Shown one piece after another: positions 1-8,765 of a stretch of DNA of 64,000 nt (position 1 is the first letter of the stretch; each line of letters begins with the position of its first letter). The translations under genes and the position numbers were made by a program. Source of the stretch: CAZNPU01 sp964575335. GTDB taxonomy: Bacteria; Planctomycetota; Phycisphaerae; Phycisphaerales; SM1A02. Below the pieces are notes generated by a model that was not told where the DNA came from, ran no database searches, and saw only the letters and a program-made list of their open reading frames with translations. The DNA lies in assembly GCA_964575335.1 (NCBI GenBank), contig CAZNPU010000003.1, positions 124,001 to 188,000 of the forward strand, in the 5' to 3' direction.

Positions 1-256
1 TGCCTGCGTAGGCTTCCTGCGGTCCGCCGAGAAACGTGGCTGTCGACTGGGCTGTTGCGAGCACGGAAATCGCCACCGCCCACATGGGCATGCTGCGGCT
101 GGCGAGGAAATAGTCGTTGCTGCCCTGACGCCGCCGCGTCGCCAGCAGGCCGATGATCACCACGATGGCCATGTAGATAGCGAGGATGAGCCAGTCGACC
201 CAGAGAAAGCCGGGGGGCGGCGGGGTGGCTGATGATGAGGCGGCAGCAAGCAGCAT
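1..256 (-). CDS. Sodium:solute symporter family protein, N-terminal fragment
   Basis: Only the first 85 residues lie in the window; the gene runs off the left edge. A short hydrophilic leader rich in Ala, Ser and Pro is followed by a first membrane helix (about residues 19-41), then the segment GSNDYFLASRSMP and a second hydrophobic stretch ending in ATAQSTATFLGG. This arrangement, a helix then 'xDYFLAgR' and an Ala/Ser/Thr-rich second helix, is typical of the SSS (solute:sodium symporter) family, which imports sugars, amino acids or other solutes using the sodium gradient. The substrate cannot be told from this fragment. The start is the ATG at 254-256; no better start lies further in. Confidence 0.85.
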   Translation of the reverse strand, partial: MLLAAASSSATPPPPGFLWVDWLILAIYMAIVVIIGLLATRRRQGSNDYFLASRSMPMWAVAISVLATAQSTATFLGGPQEAYAG

Positions 257-632
257 GGTGCATCAGTAATCGGTCGAAACTGCGGGAAAAACGCAGGAAT
301 CACGCGAGGTCGCGGGAGCATGAGGCGTTCTGAAACTGTGGAAAGTAAGCGGCTTCCCGGACAGTGGCGAATGGCTGATTGGTCCGCGATCGTATGATCG
401 CAGATCAACGCCAAGGCCTGAGGTAAAGGGCGGCGTCTGCGGCCGCTGGCCCGGCGGCATTGCGTACAATGTGCTTTCTGACAAATTGGGACACGTCCCG
501 GAACCTGCTGCGGGGCACATTGGCATACGTCCATGTCCGCAGCGCACAGGCGGTGTGGCTGGCGTGAAATCGCTTCGCATAGTGATTTTGCCAGCAGCGG
601 CGGGATGTGCTACGCTTAGTGACTTCCCACGC
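257..632. other. Intergenic region, no gene seen
   Basis: This 376-bp stretch separates the divergent symporter gene from tRNA-Thr. No open frame here has recognisable protein features. It contains a small inverted repeat (GCGATC-GTAT-GATCGC near 387-402), a TACAAT at 465-470 without a clear partner -35, and the tRNA-Thr promoter listed separately. Confidence 0.5.
588..616 (+). promoter_or_regulatory. Likely sigma-70 type promoter of tRNA-Thr
   Basis: A -35-like TTGCCA (588-593) and a -10-like TACGCT (611-616) are separated by 17 bp, and TG at 608-609 one base before the -10 gives an extended -10. Transcription would start a few bases later, about 10 nt before the mature tRNA 5' end. The call rests on the consensus match and spacing only. 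Confidence 0.5.
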
Positions 633-705
633 GCCACCCTAGCTCAGCTGGTAGAGCGGAGCTTTCGTAAAGCTCAGGTCAGGGGTTCGAGTCCCCTGGG
701 TGGCT
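633..705 (+). tRNA. tRNA-Thr (anticodon CGT)
   Basis: The 73-nt cloverleaf closes fully: acceptor GCCACCC/GGGTGGC, D stem GCTC/GAGC, anticodon stem GAGCT/AGCTC, and T stem AGGGG/CCCCT with loop TTCGAGT. The seven-base anticodon loop TTCGTAA places CGT at 666-668, reading ACG (Thr). The discriminator is T and no CCA is encoded. A T-tract follows directly at 706-710. Confidence 0.95.
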
Positions 706-998
706 GTTTTTCTATTGTCATGGCCTCTTGACTGCTGCGCCTCGCGTAGTGAAGGGCGGAGCTTTGTTTGAAGGAAAAGAAGGCGATTCGTCTCGCTCTG
801 CCCGCAGCTTCGACAGCAGCCATACCTTTTCCTTGTAGACGTGACCGGATCAGGGGCAGCAGTGGATGTGTGAACTGCACCTGCAGACGGACAACGCTAT
901 CATTCGCACTTCGCACAGCCTGATGCATCATCAGGATCAGGCGATTTGGCGTCTGATTTGAATTTCATCACCATCACCCTGATCAACGCACATTCACG

Positions 999-1877
999 AT
1001 GCCTGCAAAAACGCCACCCGGATTTGGCGGACTTCCCGCCGAGTTTCGTAACCCCAAAACCGCGCAGATCGTTGTTCTTCCCGTGCCGTATGACAAAACA
1101 AGCACGTGGAAGAAAGGTGCAGACAAAGGCCCGGCAGCGATCATTGCCGCTTCGGCCAACATGGAGCTGTACGACATTCAAACCGAATCCGAGGTGTATC
1201 GCCGCGGCATTCATACCATGTCGCCGATTCGCCATGCCGGTACGCCCGACAAGTTGGCGGACAAGGTGCAGAAGGCTGTGGCGGGCATCTTTGAAAGCGA
1301 GCGATTTCCGGTTCTGTTGGGCGGCGAGCATTCCATATCCATCGGGGCTTTCCGAGCCGCTGCAGCCAAGTACGGTTCAAGCCTGTCGATCCTTCAGATT
1401 GATGCGCATGGCGATACGCGCGAGTCGTACCAGGGTTCGCCGTGCAATCACGCATGCGTGATGGCGCGGGCGCGCGAGCTGTGCCCGATTACGCAGGTGG
1501 GCATTCGCGCCATTGATGTTGAGGAAGTGGCGCAACTTGATCGAGGCCGCGTCTTTTTTGCCCATGAAATTGCGGGCAATCCTGATCAGAAGTGGATGGA
1601 CCTCGTCGTCCGTCAACAGAAAGAAAACGTGTACGTCACGATCGATCTCGACGCCTTTGATCCGAGCCAGTTGCCAGCAACCGGAACACCGGAGCCGGGC
1701 GGTTTGAGCTGGTACGAAGTGAACGCGCTGCTGGAAAAGCTGGCGGCCAAGTGCAATATCGTCGGCTTTGACGTCGTCGAACTGCTGCCCAAGCCGGCGC
1801 TGTGGGCCAGCGACTTTTTTGCAGCCAAGCTCATCTACCGCTTTTTGAGCATGATTTTTGCCAATCGAAACGGGTGA
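999..1877 (+). CDS. speB: Agmatinase (ureohydrolase family)
   Basis: A 292-residue ureohydrolase, the usual length for agmatinase. It should hydrolyse agmatine to putrescine and urea in the cytoplasm, the second step of the arginine decarboxylase route to polyamines. All manganese-binding motifs are present: GGEHS (residues 108-112), DAHGD (135-139) and DLDAFDPS (216-223), giving the two His and four Asp ligands of the binuclear centre. The first residues (PPGFGGLP) resemble other planctomycete and cyanobacterial agmatinases. No speA or other polyamine gene lies next to it; neighbours are tRNA-Thr upstream and a glycosyltransferase downstream. Arginase or guanidinobutyrase activity cannot be excluded, since substrate choice in this family is hard to read from sequence. 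Confidence 0.9.
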   Translation: MPAKTPPGFGGLPAEFRNPKTAQIVVLPVPYDKTSTWKKGADKGPAAIIAASANMELYDIQTESEVYRRGIHTMSPIRHAGTPDKLADKVQKAVAGIFESERFPVLLGGEHSISIGAFRAAAAKYGSSLSILQIDAHGDTRESYQGSPCNHACVMARARELCPITQVGIRAIDVEEVAQLDRGRVFFAHEIAGNPDQKWMDLVVRQQKENVYVTIDLDAFDPSQLPATGTPEPGGLSWYEVNALLEKLAAKCNIVGFDVVELLPKPALWASDFFAAKLIYRFLSMIFANRNG

Positions 1878-2045
1878 CGTAACCACAAGCACTGGGGACG
1901 GCATTTTGCAGGCACTGCGGCTGTCAGTGCGCGCTTGGGGCCTTTGCCTGCTGAGTGAGGCTAGAGCCTGCCTGCTGGCTCTGGAATTCCAGCCGAGGCG
2001 GGCGGTTCGTCGATACATCATGTCTCGACGCTTCTGTCTGATTCA

Positions 2046-4505
2046 ATGCCCTTTGCGAAAGTGCCGTTCGCCATGACAACAACTGCTGCTGCACAATCGC
2101 CGCCCGTTGAGATATCAATCATACAGGAGCTGTCTAGCCCTGAGCCTGAGCGTGCATTGGAAAAGGCCTTTGCCCAATTGCACCGTGGTGGCAGCCTGCC
2201 TTTGCTTGTCGCGATGCTCAAGGCGCTGGTGCGCGTTGGCCTGGGAGGAATTGCAGTGCGGCTGCTGCAGTCAGCAGGCGGACCGCTGCGCGATCAACCG
2301 GAAATCATCTTGCTGGCGCAGCAGCTTTCCAGGCTGCCCAGTGGTGAGATTCCGCAGGCGACGTTGAAGGCGCGATTGACTCACAATTGGCAGCGGCTTC
2401 GAACAGTCCAGCCGCACCTAGAGCCATTTGCACAGCAGTTCCAGAACGCGTTGCAGCAGTTTGCCTGTTTCGCCAGCAGGGGCGGGAACTTTCATGTGCT
2501 GCGCAATGAGCACGGCCGCAAGCTGGACATGGTCTTTCCATTTATTGATCAGCACAGCCATGCTCAGTCAATGTCGATTCCCGAACCGACGCTCAATATG
2601 GCGATTCGCATGATTGGTGTGCCGAGCGTCGCGTTGTTCAAGCGATTGCTGGAGCTTCGCACGCCGGAAGGCTACATGCCGCCGATCGATGTGATTGAGC
2701 CTGATGTCGATGTCCTGGGCGTGTGGCTGGGATTGATTGACGATCCTGAAGTATTTGAAAGTGAGCGGGTAGCGATTTTCACAGGAAGCGATGCATTGGC
2801 TGAGTATCGTCGGTTCCTGATCGAACGCCCATGCCGCGCAGTGCCCACTGCGATTCTGACGAACGCCCGCGCAAACTGGCAGCCGCCGGTTCTTGATGGC
2901 CGGGTGAGCCAGGAACTGGTTGCCATGCGCGAGCAGCGCAACAGTGCTCTTGCGGCCAAGGTGAAAAACCGCTTCGCCGGCCGTGATGCGAAGTGGTGGC
3001 GCAACCGTTATGCAGAAGCGGCGGCAGGCGGGCGACCGCTTCGCGTGCTTGGGTTCACAACCCGCTACTCTACAGTCATTCGCTACGCTCTATCTGATCT
3101 GGGACGAGCGTTTGCGCGACGTGGATGTCAGTTCAAGCTCGTCATGCATCCTGACAGTCATTCCAACAGCGTAGACCTTCACGGCGCGCTTGCGCAGGAT
3201 GATTTTGATCTGATTGTTGTCATTAATCACCTGCGCTGCGAATATGCAGGCGTAATTCCAGCGCACGCTCCTTATGTGTGCTGGATGCAGGATCACATGG
3301 ACCAATTCTGCAGCCGAGATGCAGCAGAAACGGTCAATGAACTTGATTTGATCATCAGCCACGCGCCTCATGTCATGGCTGATCTGTACGGATATCCCAT
3401 CGATCGGTTTCTCGCGAGCAATAATCTCACCGACCCCGATACCTACAGCAACGCGCCATTGCCTGAGGACGAACTGGCGCCGCATCGCTGTGATGTTTCC
3501 TTTGTCAGTCACGGCGCCGGAACTCCTGAGCAGTTGATTGATGAGATATCGCATACTGCGCCGCTTGCATTCAAACGTTACCTGCAGCGGTTTCTTGAGC
3601 TTGTGCAAGCCAGCCTCAAAGACAGCGGCTGGATTACCAGCCAGGGACTGCTTCCTCTTCTCTTGCAGGCTGAAGCGGAGAGCGGCCATCCGCGCCTTGA
3701 TCCGCACATTCGCAGGGCGCACGTCTTCCCGCAGCTCATGCGTCTGTATGATCGAATCTTTCGACACCAGGCATTGGAGTGGACTGCACGTTGGGCGAAA
3801 TCTTGCAATCGCAGTTTCCGTATTTACGGGCGAGGCTGGGAGCGGCATCCAACCCTAAACTCATTTGCAGCTGGTGAAATTGAAGCCGGCCGACCGCTGC
3901 GTGCAGTATTTCAGGCCTCTGCGGTCAGTCTGCAACTGAACGGCTATGCCTCGCTTCATCAGCGAATGCTGGACAGTTTGGCAGCGGGGGGCTTTGTGCT
4001 GGCACGTTATAACCCTGCCGACTTCATTCGACAGCCATATGCATACGTTCAATCCGTCATTCAGAACCGCAAGCTGAAATCACTGAATGAATTGCTTGAA
4101 CTTGCTGAAGTTGATGCACATGTCAGGTCTGCAATTGATGATATCGAGCGATTGAGCGGGGCAGTATTGGCGCCCTCGGGCGATCCTCGGCGTGAAGCAT
4201 TCAATCGCGTGCAGCGGGAGGCCAATCCCGTTCTCAGCGTTGTCAGCGATGAAGGCCTGTTCAACATGCTTGCTCGCATGGAGCTGATTCCTGCCCGGAC
4301 TGCAGGCGATATTGACGGATTTGAAAAAATCGTGTTCCGCAACGAGGCGGAACTGCATGCCATGCTCGATCATTATGTTGATGATCCTGAAGCAAGATTC
4401 GTAGTTGCATCTGCAATGCGCGATTCAGTCATCAAGCACGACACATACGATACGCTGGTGGAAAAAATTCTAAGTGCGTTTCGAACCGGCGTCGTGGAGT
4501 CCTGA
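2046..4505 (+). CDS. CgeB-like glycosyltransferase with long unassigned N-terminal half
   Basis: This 819-residue protein has two parts. From about residue 330 on it resembles the DUF3880/CgeB group: a Rossmann-like start (RPLRVLGFTTRYS), a central DLIVVINH and YVCWMQDHMDQF segment, and a C-terminal GT1-like part with YGRGWERHP and QASAVSLQLNGYASLHQRMLD, where CgeB proteins carry their 'glycosyltransferase 1-2' domain. The first 330 residues, mostly helical and with no signal peptide, match nothing I recognise. The enzyme is probably cytoplasmic and uses a nucleotide sugar to glycosylate a surface glycan or protein. It ends 5 bp before a second glycosyltransferase gene, so the two are probably co-transcribed. 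The start is uncertain: ATG at 2046 or 2073, neither with a clear ribosome site. Confidence 0.75.
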   Translation: MPFAKVPFAMTTTAAAQSPPVEISIIQELSSPEPERALEKAFAQLHRGGSLPLLVAMLKALVRVGLGGIAVRLLQSAGGPLRDQPEIILLAQQLSRLPSGEIPQATLKARLTHNWQRLRTVQPHLEPFAQQFQNALQQFACFASRGGNFHVLRNEHGRKLDMVFPFIDQHSHAQSMSIPEPTLNMAIRMIGVPSVALFKRLLELRTPEGYMPPIDVIEPDVDVLGVWLGLIDDPEVFESERVAIFTGSDALAEYRRFLIERPCRAVPTAILTNARANWQPPVLDGRVSQELVAMREQRNSALAAKVKNRFAGRDAKWWRNRYAEAAAGGRPLRVLGFTTRYSTVIRYALSDLGRAFARRGCQFKLVMHPDSHSNSVDLHGALAQDDFDLIVVINHLRCEYAGVIPAHAPYVCWMQDHMDQFCSRDAAETVNELDLIISHAPHVMADLYGYPIDRFLASNNLTDPDTYSNAPLPEDELAPHRCDVSFVSHGAGTPEQLIDEISHTAPLAFKRYLQRFLELVQASLKDSGWITSQGLLPLLLQAEAESGHPRLDPHIRRAHVFPQLMRLYDRIFRHQALEWTARWAKSCNRSFRIYGRGWERHPTLNSFAAGEIEAGRPLRAVFQASAVSLQLNGYASLHQRMLDSLAAGGFVLARYNPADFIRQPYAYVQSVIQNRKLKSLNELLELAEVDAHVRSAIDDIERLSGAVLAPSGDPRREAFNRVQREANPVLSVVSDEGLFNMLARMELIPARTAGDIDGFEKIVFRNEAELHAMLDHYVDDPEARFVVASAMRDSVIKHDTYDTLVEKILSAFRTGVVES

Positions 4506-4510
4506 TTCGC

Positions 4511-5824
4511 ATGCGATGGCTGCTTGTCAGTTCCCAACACCATCCATCGCACGGCGGTATCGGCACATATGTCGCACAATTCATTCAAGCTGCGGTTGAT
4601 GCAGGATGGCGCGTCGATCTTCTGACACGCCCGGGGCAATCGTATCCGCGTGGCGCTCATGTGCATGAGGTAACAACCAGTGACATGAACGCAGCGTTCA
4701 ATCGCCGCATCGAAACGCTCCGCCGCATCGAGCGAGTTCGCCCGTATCGTTACGCGCTGTGGTCGCATGCGGTGGCGCAACAGTTGGCACAACTGACCGG
4801 TGAATATGACGCCATCGAATTCGTGGATTGCCAGGCAGAGGGATATGCGTCACTGGGCAGCCGGCATGTGCGACAGCGATATGAAGGCGTGCCGATGATC
4901 CTGCACGCGCATACGCCGATGTTCGTTGAGGAAGCGGTGAATCACGCTGACCCGTCTCGATTCGGGCGATCCATATATCACCGGTGGGAGCGTCAGGCGA
5001 TCGCCCTGGCCGATGGCGTCATCATTACCAGCGCACAATTGCAGCAAAAACTGCCGCCAATGCAGGCCAGTGCGATTATTCCGTATCCCATAGTAGTCAA
5101 TCCATTGCAGATGCCCAAGTCATCATCAGATTCAGCAACGCAGAATGAAACAATTGTGCTGGTTGGGTCAGTTCAGCCTCGCAAGGGTGTTGATGTGTGG
5201 GGGCGGAGTTTGAATCATGTGCTGCGTAAGCGGCCGCGTGCCAACGCACTCCTGATCGGCCCCGATACGCCCACTGCGCCAGACGGCGGAAGCATGGCGG
5301 ATTATGTGAAGCAATTGATCGATGCGCCGGTGCACAGCAGATTCTCTTATATTGGTTCGCAGCCGCACACAAAGGTATTGCAATACATCCAGCACGCAGC
5401 GCTGGTTGTTGTCCCAAGTCTCTTTGAAAGTTTCTCATTCGTTGCTGCTGAGGCCATAGCGGCAGAGCGGCCGGTGATCGTGTCTGATCATGTGGGGATT
5501 GGCGAACACGTGCCTTCGCTGCCGCGTGTGAAAGCTGGTGAAGTCGAGCCTCTGGCCGCTATGCAGATTGCCATGCTTGAGCAAAAAGAGAAGGCGAAGC
5601 AGCTGGCTGCAGCCTGTCATGCGGAGTTGCTCGAGGCATGTTCGCCTCATCGGCATATTCAACAACGCATCGCATTTTGGGAGTCACTGCAAGCCAGAGT
5701 TTCGCAGTCGGTCAGCATCGATGACGCAACGCATTGCGATACTGCTGAGGAACTTGAATCGTTCATCAAATTTGTCGAAGAGCAAGAGCGATCATTTGCG
5801 CTTGCTTCAAGCGAGAGATCGTGA
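4511..5824 (+). CDS. Family 4 glycosyltransferase
   Basis: A 437-residue GT-B enzyme. The N-terminal half opens with SSQHHPSHGGIGTYV, the glycine-rich acceptor loop common in GT4, and contains MILHAHTP. The C-terminal half starts with VLVGSVQPRKGVDV, followed by VVVPSLFESFSFVAAEAIAAERPVI, the E-x7-E type donor motif. It should transfer a sugar from a nucleotide donor during assembly of a surface polysaccharide. The gene follows the CgeB-like gene with a 5-bp gap. Its last 55 codons overlap, tail to tail, the 3' end of the - strand family 2 glycosyltransferase; this acidic tail lies beyond the usual domain end. Confidence 0.88.
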   Translation: MRWLLVSSQHHPSHGGIGTYVAQFIQAAVDAGWRVDLLTRPGQSYPRGAHVHEVTTSDMNAAFNRRIETLRRIERVRPYRYALWSHAVAQQLAQLTGEYDAIEFVDCQAEGYASLGSRHVRQRYEGVPMILHAHTPMFVEEAVNHADPSRFGRSIYHRWERQAIALADGVIITSAQLQQKLPPMQASAIIPYPIVVNPLQMPKSSSDSATQNETIVLVGSVQPRKGVDVWGRSLNHVLRKRPRANALLIGPDTPTAPDGGSMADYVKQLIDAPVHSRFSYIGSQPHTKVLQYIQHAALVVVPSLFESFSFVAAEAIAAERPVIVSDHVGIGEHVPSLPRVKAGEVEPLAAMQIAMLEQKEKAKQLAAACHAELLEACSPHRHIQQRIAFWESLQARVSQSVSIDDATHCDTAEELESFIKFVEEQERSFALASSERS

Positions 5825-7104
5825 ATGCACCAGATCGATGCTCCATCAGGACGGCACGCGGCTGCACGCTGAGCAAGAGCTGATTCATATGTATCGCTGG
5901 AAATCAGCAGCACATCTGCCTGCAGCTGTTGAAGATCGCTTGGATGAAATATCGGAAAGCCGCCGATTGAGGCAGTGGGTTTCTTGTGGTCATCAACGAT
6001 ACCCACAATGTGCACATTTTGGCCAAGCGCGCGTCGAATGATGGGCAAGCAGCGCTGCGTATGTTTGCCTGCACCAAAAAGAACAATGCGGCTGCCTGCA
6101 GGCAATTGCTTTGCGCGCTGTCGCAGGCGAACAAACGCTGGATCATGTTGATGCGCCCACCACGCGTGAAGCTGTGCCAGTATCGGCATTGCTTGACTGA
6201 GATAATGCCACAGCATTCTTCGCATGGGTTGACTGAGAAAATACCGTGCAACATAGTGCCACCGCGCCCATCGCACGCGCCATCGACTGGCGATACTCGC
6301 ATTCGAGAGCCGCGTTGCATCGGCAAGCATTCGATGAAAACGCCATGCTGAATAAAGAAAATCTCTCAATGAGTGATATAAGTCAATTCTGTGGCTCAGG
6401 CCGCCGCGCCTGAAATGAATAAGCGGTTCGGAACTGACCACAAGTCCGTGTGCGCGGAGAAAGCCTGCAAGGAAAATCATATCCATGCCCAGCAGCGGCC
6501 GATCGGCATCGTCATCAGTTTGCTGCAGTTCGTGCAGATGAGCCTTGAGGGCATGGGTTCGAAAAAGACCATAAAACGGCGTGCCCGGTGCTTCCTGCAG
6601 GTACATGACAAGCCGCTGCGCTGCATCGGTTTGGCTTGTCATGGTGCGAAGCAATGCCGTTTCAGGACGAATGGTGCGAGGTGTCCCGTCAGGATCAATA
6701 TCGCGAACTGCGCAACACGCAAGAGCGGTATCCGGATGAATGCGAAACAGTTCAAGCATCCGCTCGAGAAACGTCGGTTCTCGAAGATCATCATGCGCCA
6801 TCCAACAGAAATACTCTGCAGTGGCTTGTTCTGCAGCCAGTACGAAATTTCTAACGCCGCCAATATTGTGTTCGTGCCGTACAACACGAACGCGCGGGTC
6901 ACGGGCAGCGAACTGCTGAGCTATTTCGAATGTGTCATCGGTGGAGGCGTTGTCGTAAATTGTCAGAGTAAAATCGTCACATGTCTGGGCCAGAAGCGAT
7001 TCAATAGCATCTGCCAGATATGCCTGGCCGTTTCGTACAGGCAATCCGATATTGATCAGAGCTGCAGTCATAGTTGCACAATCAGTCATGCATCGCGAAT
7101 TCAT
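5659..7104 (-). CDS. Family 2 glycosyltransferase with C-terminal Rossmann-like domain
   Basis: This 481-residue protein starts with a GT2 (GT-A) domain, about residues 12-260: INIGLPVRNGQAYL, the nucleotide-binding YDNASTDDT, and CWMAHDDL, where the DxD-like metal site sits. After a linker, residues 335-420 form a second small Rossmann-like domain (RIVLFGAGKHTQR ... IVGIVDDHKK ... DVLLISSD) like the NAD- or NDP-binding domains in sugar O-acetyltransferases and C-methyltransferases. The last 45 or so residues are Ser-rich, look non-native and are encoded antisense to the GT4 gene. The start ATG at 7104 shares its A with the TGA of the upstream gene (TGATG), arguing for coupled translation; an internal ATG at 7071 is an alternative. 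It is the last gene of the CDP-sugar operon. Confidence 0.87.
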   Translation of the reverse strand: MNSRCMTDCATMTAALINIGLPVRNGQAYLADAIESLLAQTCDDFTLTIYDNASTDDTFEIAQQFAARDPRVRVVRHEHNIGGVRNFVLAAEQATAEYFCWMAHDDLREPTFLERMLELFRIHPDTALACCAVRDIDPDGTPRTIRPETALLRTMTSQTDAAQRLVMYLQEAPGTPFYGLFRTHALKAHLHELQQTDDDADRPLLGMDMIFLAGFLRAHGLVVSSEPLIHFRRGGLSHRIDLYHSLRDFLYSAWRFHRMLADATRLSNASIASRWRVRWARWHYVARYFLSQPMRRMLWHYLSQAMPILAQLHAWWAHQHDPAFVRLRQRAKQLPAGSRIVLFGAGKHTQRCLPIIRRALGQNVHIVGIVDDHKKPTASIGGFPIFHPSDLQQLQADVLLISSDTYESALAQRAAACRPDGASIWCIHDLSLEASANDRSCSSTNLMNDSSSSAVSQCVASSMLTDCETLACSDSQNAMRC

Positions 7105-7895
7105 CAGCCTGCAATGCAGCGAAGATAGCCGCCTGGCGCAGCAGTGATCAATAATTTGTTTTCAAACTCACGGTCGATTTCAAATCGTGGGTTGTCACGG
7201 AGAAATTCCTGTACCGCTGTTTTGGGATTATTGCCGACGTCCCACGGCCGATCGGAAAAGTAGCCAGCAGGCAAATCGTCGATAATCGTATCAAGAACAA
7301 TCAGATATTGGCCGCGCGTAACGAATCTGGCGTACAGCTCAAGTTCGCGGAGTACATGGTCATGCGTATGGTTTGAATCGAGCACAACCATGATGTGGTT
7401 TCGATCGGACGCCAGTTGTTCGACGGCGCTTACCACATGCGAATCGGTTGATGAACCTTCGATGAGCCGAATTCGCTTGAAGGTCGGATGCTTTTCAATG
7501 GCGCGACGATTGTGCGGCCGAATGTCCACATCGATGCCGCAGACAATGCCATCTTCGCCGAGCAACTCAAGCATGGAAGCATGGAATGCCAGCGATCCGC
7601 CGCGTGCGACGCCTGTTTCAATAATAAGGTCGGGGCGGGTGCGCCAGATGATCTCTTGAATTGCCACGATATCCTGCGGGAACTGGATGATGGGCAGTCC
7701 CATCCACGAGAAGTGATGCGAATATTTCTGGCGAGATGCATCAGCGATCCACTGGATGGATTGCGCCCGCAGAGCTTTGTTTTTCCCGAGTGCATCAATG
7801 CGCAGCTGTCGCTCTCGCTCAAACGCTTCAGTGTCGTCGTGACCTTTGCCGGTATGTGTATACTGCACAGTCTGCATATTTGAGGCGCTGGTCAT
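7104..7895 (-). CDS. CmcI-like SAM-dependent methyltransferase
   Basis: A 263-residue protein of the cephalosporin hydroxylase/CmcI family, whose members are class I SAM-binding enzymes and include sugar O-methyltransferases such as rhamnosyl O-methyltransferase. The SAM site is clear: PDLIIETGVARGGS, then GIVCGIDVDIRPHN, and VVLDSNHTHDHVLREL in the central part, followed by YLIVLDTIIDDL. The longer open frame extends upstream into the neighbouring gene, but the ATG at 7895 fits the spacing, has an AGGA nine bases before it and removes an unrelated leader. It lies 29 bp after the previous operon gene and is coupled to the GT2 gene by TGATG. In this context it probably O-methylates the CDP-derived sugar or the finished glycan. 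Confidence 0.82.
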   Translation of the reverse strand: MTSASNMQTVQYTHTGKGHDDTEAFERERQLRIDALGKNKALRAQSIQWIADASRQKYSHHFSWMGLPIIQFPQDIVAIQEIIWRTRPDLIIETGVARGGSLAFHASMLELLGEDGIVCGIDVDIRPHNRRAIEKHPTFKRIRLIEGSSTDSHVVSAVEQLASDRNHIMVVLDSNHTHDHVLRELELYARFVTRGQYLIVLDTIIDDLPAGYFSDRPWDVGNNPKTAVQEFLRDNPRFEIDREFENKLLITAAPGGYLRCIAG

Positions 7896-7924
7896 GGAAT
7901 TGATCCTGTAACAGACGTTGCGGC

Positions 7925-8734
7925 CTAAACTCGCTGAAGCACAGCGGCACGAACCGGGCTGAACGATCCGTATGGCGGCAAGTCGACGGCAAGCCGGTGA
8001 ATGTCGTGATCGTAGTTCGGTTCTTCGCCTTGCATTTGACATAGCTTCGAATAGATCACGCGAGTTGCATAGTAGTACGCGCTTGCGAAATCGATAAACT
8101 GCGACAGATGAAAATACGGAGCAATCATTGAGAGAAATTGTGGTTCGTTGAAAAAACGATTGTGCCACCGGATTTCAATCGGAGGCAGTCCCACAGCGCA
8201 GCGGGCAGCATTCATGGCGTCATGGCCTTCGAGAAAGTTTTCAACAGCAATGTAATAACCTCCTGACCTGAGCTTACCTGCGATCCGGTTGATCGCCTGA
8301 GCCTGTGAGTCGGCATCGGGCAGGTTGATGAGACATCGAACGGTAATGATGACGTCGTAAGCTGGAAAAAGCGGCGAATCCTCCAATGCAGTGACGTCGC
8401 CCGGAACGAAGTCAATGTTGCATCCGTCCGCAGCATGCTGGTTCACAAAGGAGGCGGCGTTTTGAATCATTGCAGGGCTGTAATCAAGTCCGGTGAACTG
8501 CAGGTGCGGCAGCGCAGCGGCGATGCGCATGGTTGTGCGCCCATCACCACAGCCGATGTCAAGCACGCGTCCGCCAGAAGGCAGGCCCAAATCTTTGATG
8601 ATACGAGTGAGGGTTCGGGCCTCCAGCTCACGCAAGTGAATGTCACTGGTTGTTGCAGCTGGCGAATCTGCGTGCAGGGTCGCTCTTGAATCCCAGTAGG
8701 CTCGAATTGTCGAAAGGGTCGGAGGGGCGGTCAT
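7925..8734 (-). CDS. Class I SAM-dependent methyltransferase
   Basis: A 269-residue methyltransferase. Motif I is RVLDIGCGDGRTT (about residues 56-68), followed by the acidic loop FTGLDYSPAMI and motif IV/V YDVIITVRCLINLPD, so the SAM fold is complete. The C-terminal third has a Tyr-rich segment (FIDFASAYYYATRV) likely to form the substrate cap. The substrate cannot be read off directly; its place between a PLP aminotransferase and a CmcI-like gene suggests N- or O-methylation of an amino sugar or its glycan. It is 31 bp downstream of the aminotransferase gene on the same strand and clearly in the same operon. Confidence 0.83.
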   Translation of the reverse strand: MTAPPTLSTIRAYWDSRATLHADSPAATTSDIHLRELEARTLTRIIKDLGLPSGGRVLDIGCGDGRTTMRIAAALPHLQFTGLDYSPAMIQNAASFVNQHAADGCNIDFVPGDVTALEDSPLFPAYDVIITVRCLINLPDADSQAQAINRIAGKLRSGGYYIAVENFLEGHDAMNAARCAVGLPPIEIRWHNRFFNEPQFLSMIAPYFHLSQFIDFASAYYYATRVIYSKLCQMQGEEPNYDHDIHRLAVDLPPYGSFSPVRAAVLQRV

Positions 8735-8765
8735 GGCATAGTGTTCGCAATGTTCTCAGCATAAA

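Noticed and set aside
1981..1992. Perfect 12-bp palindrome CTGGAATTCCAG before the CgeB-like gene as an operator
   Set aside because: Single occurrence; no regulator nearby and no promoter elements around it.
7896..8168. Upstream 91-codon extension of the CmcI-like gene
   Set aside because: It lies inside the upstream methyltransferase gene in another frame and has Cys/Arg-rich shadow composition; the ATG at 7895 fits better.
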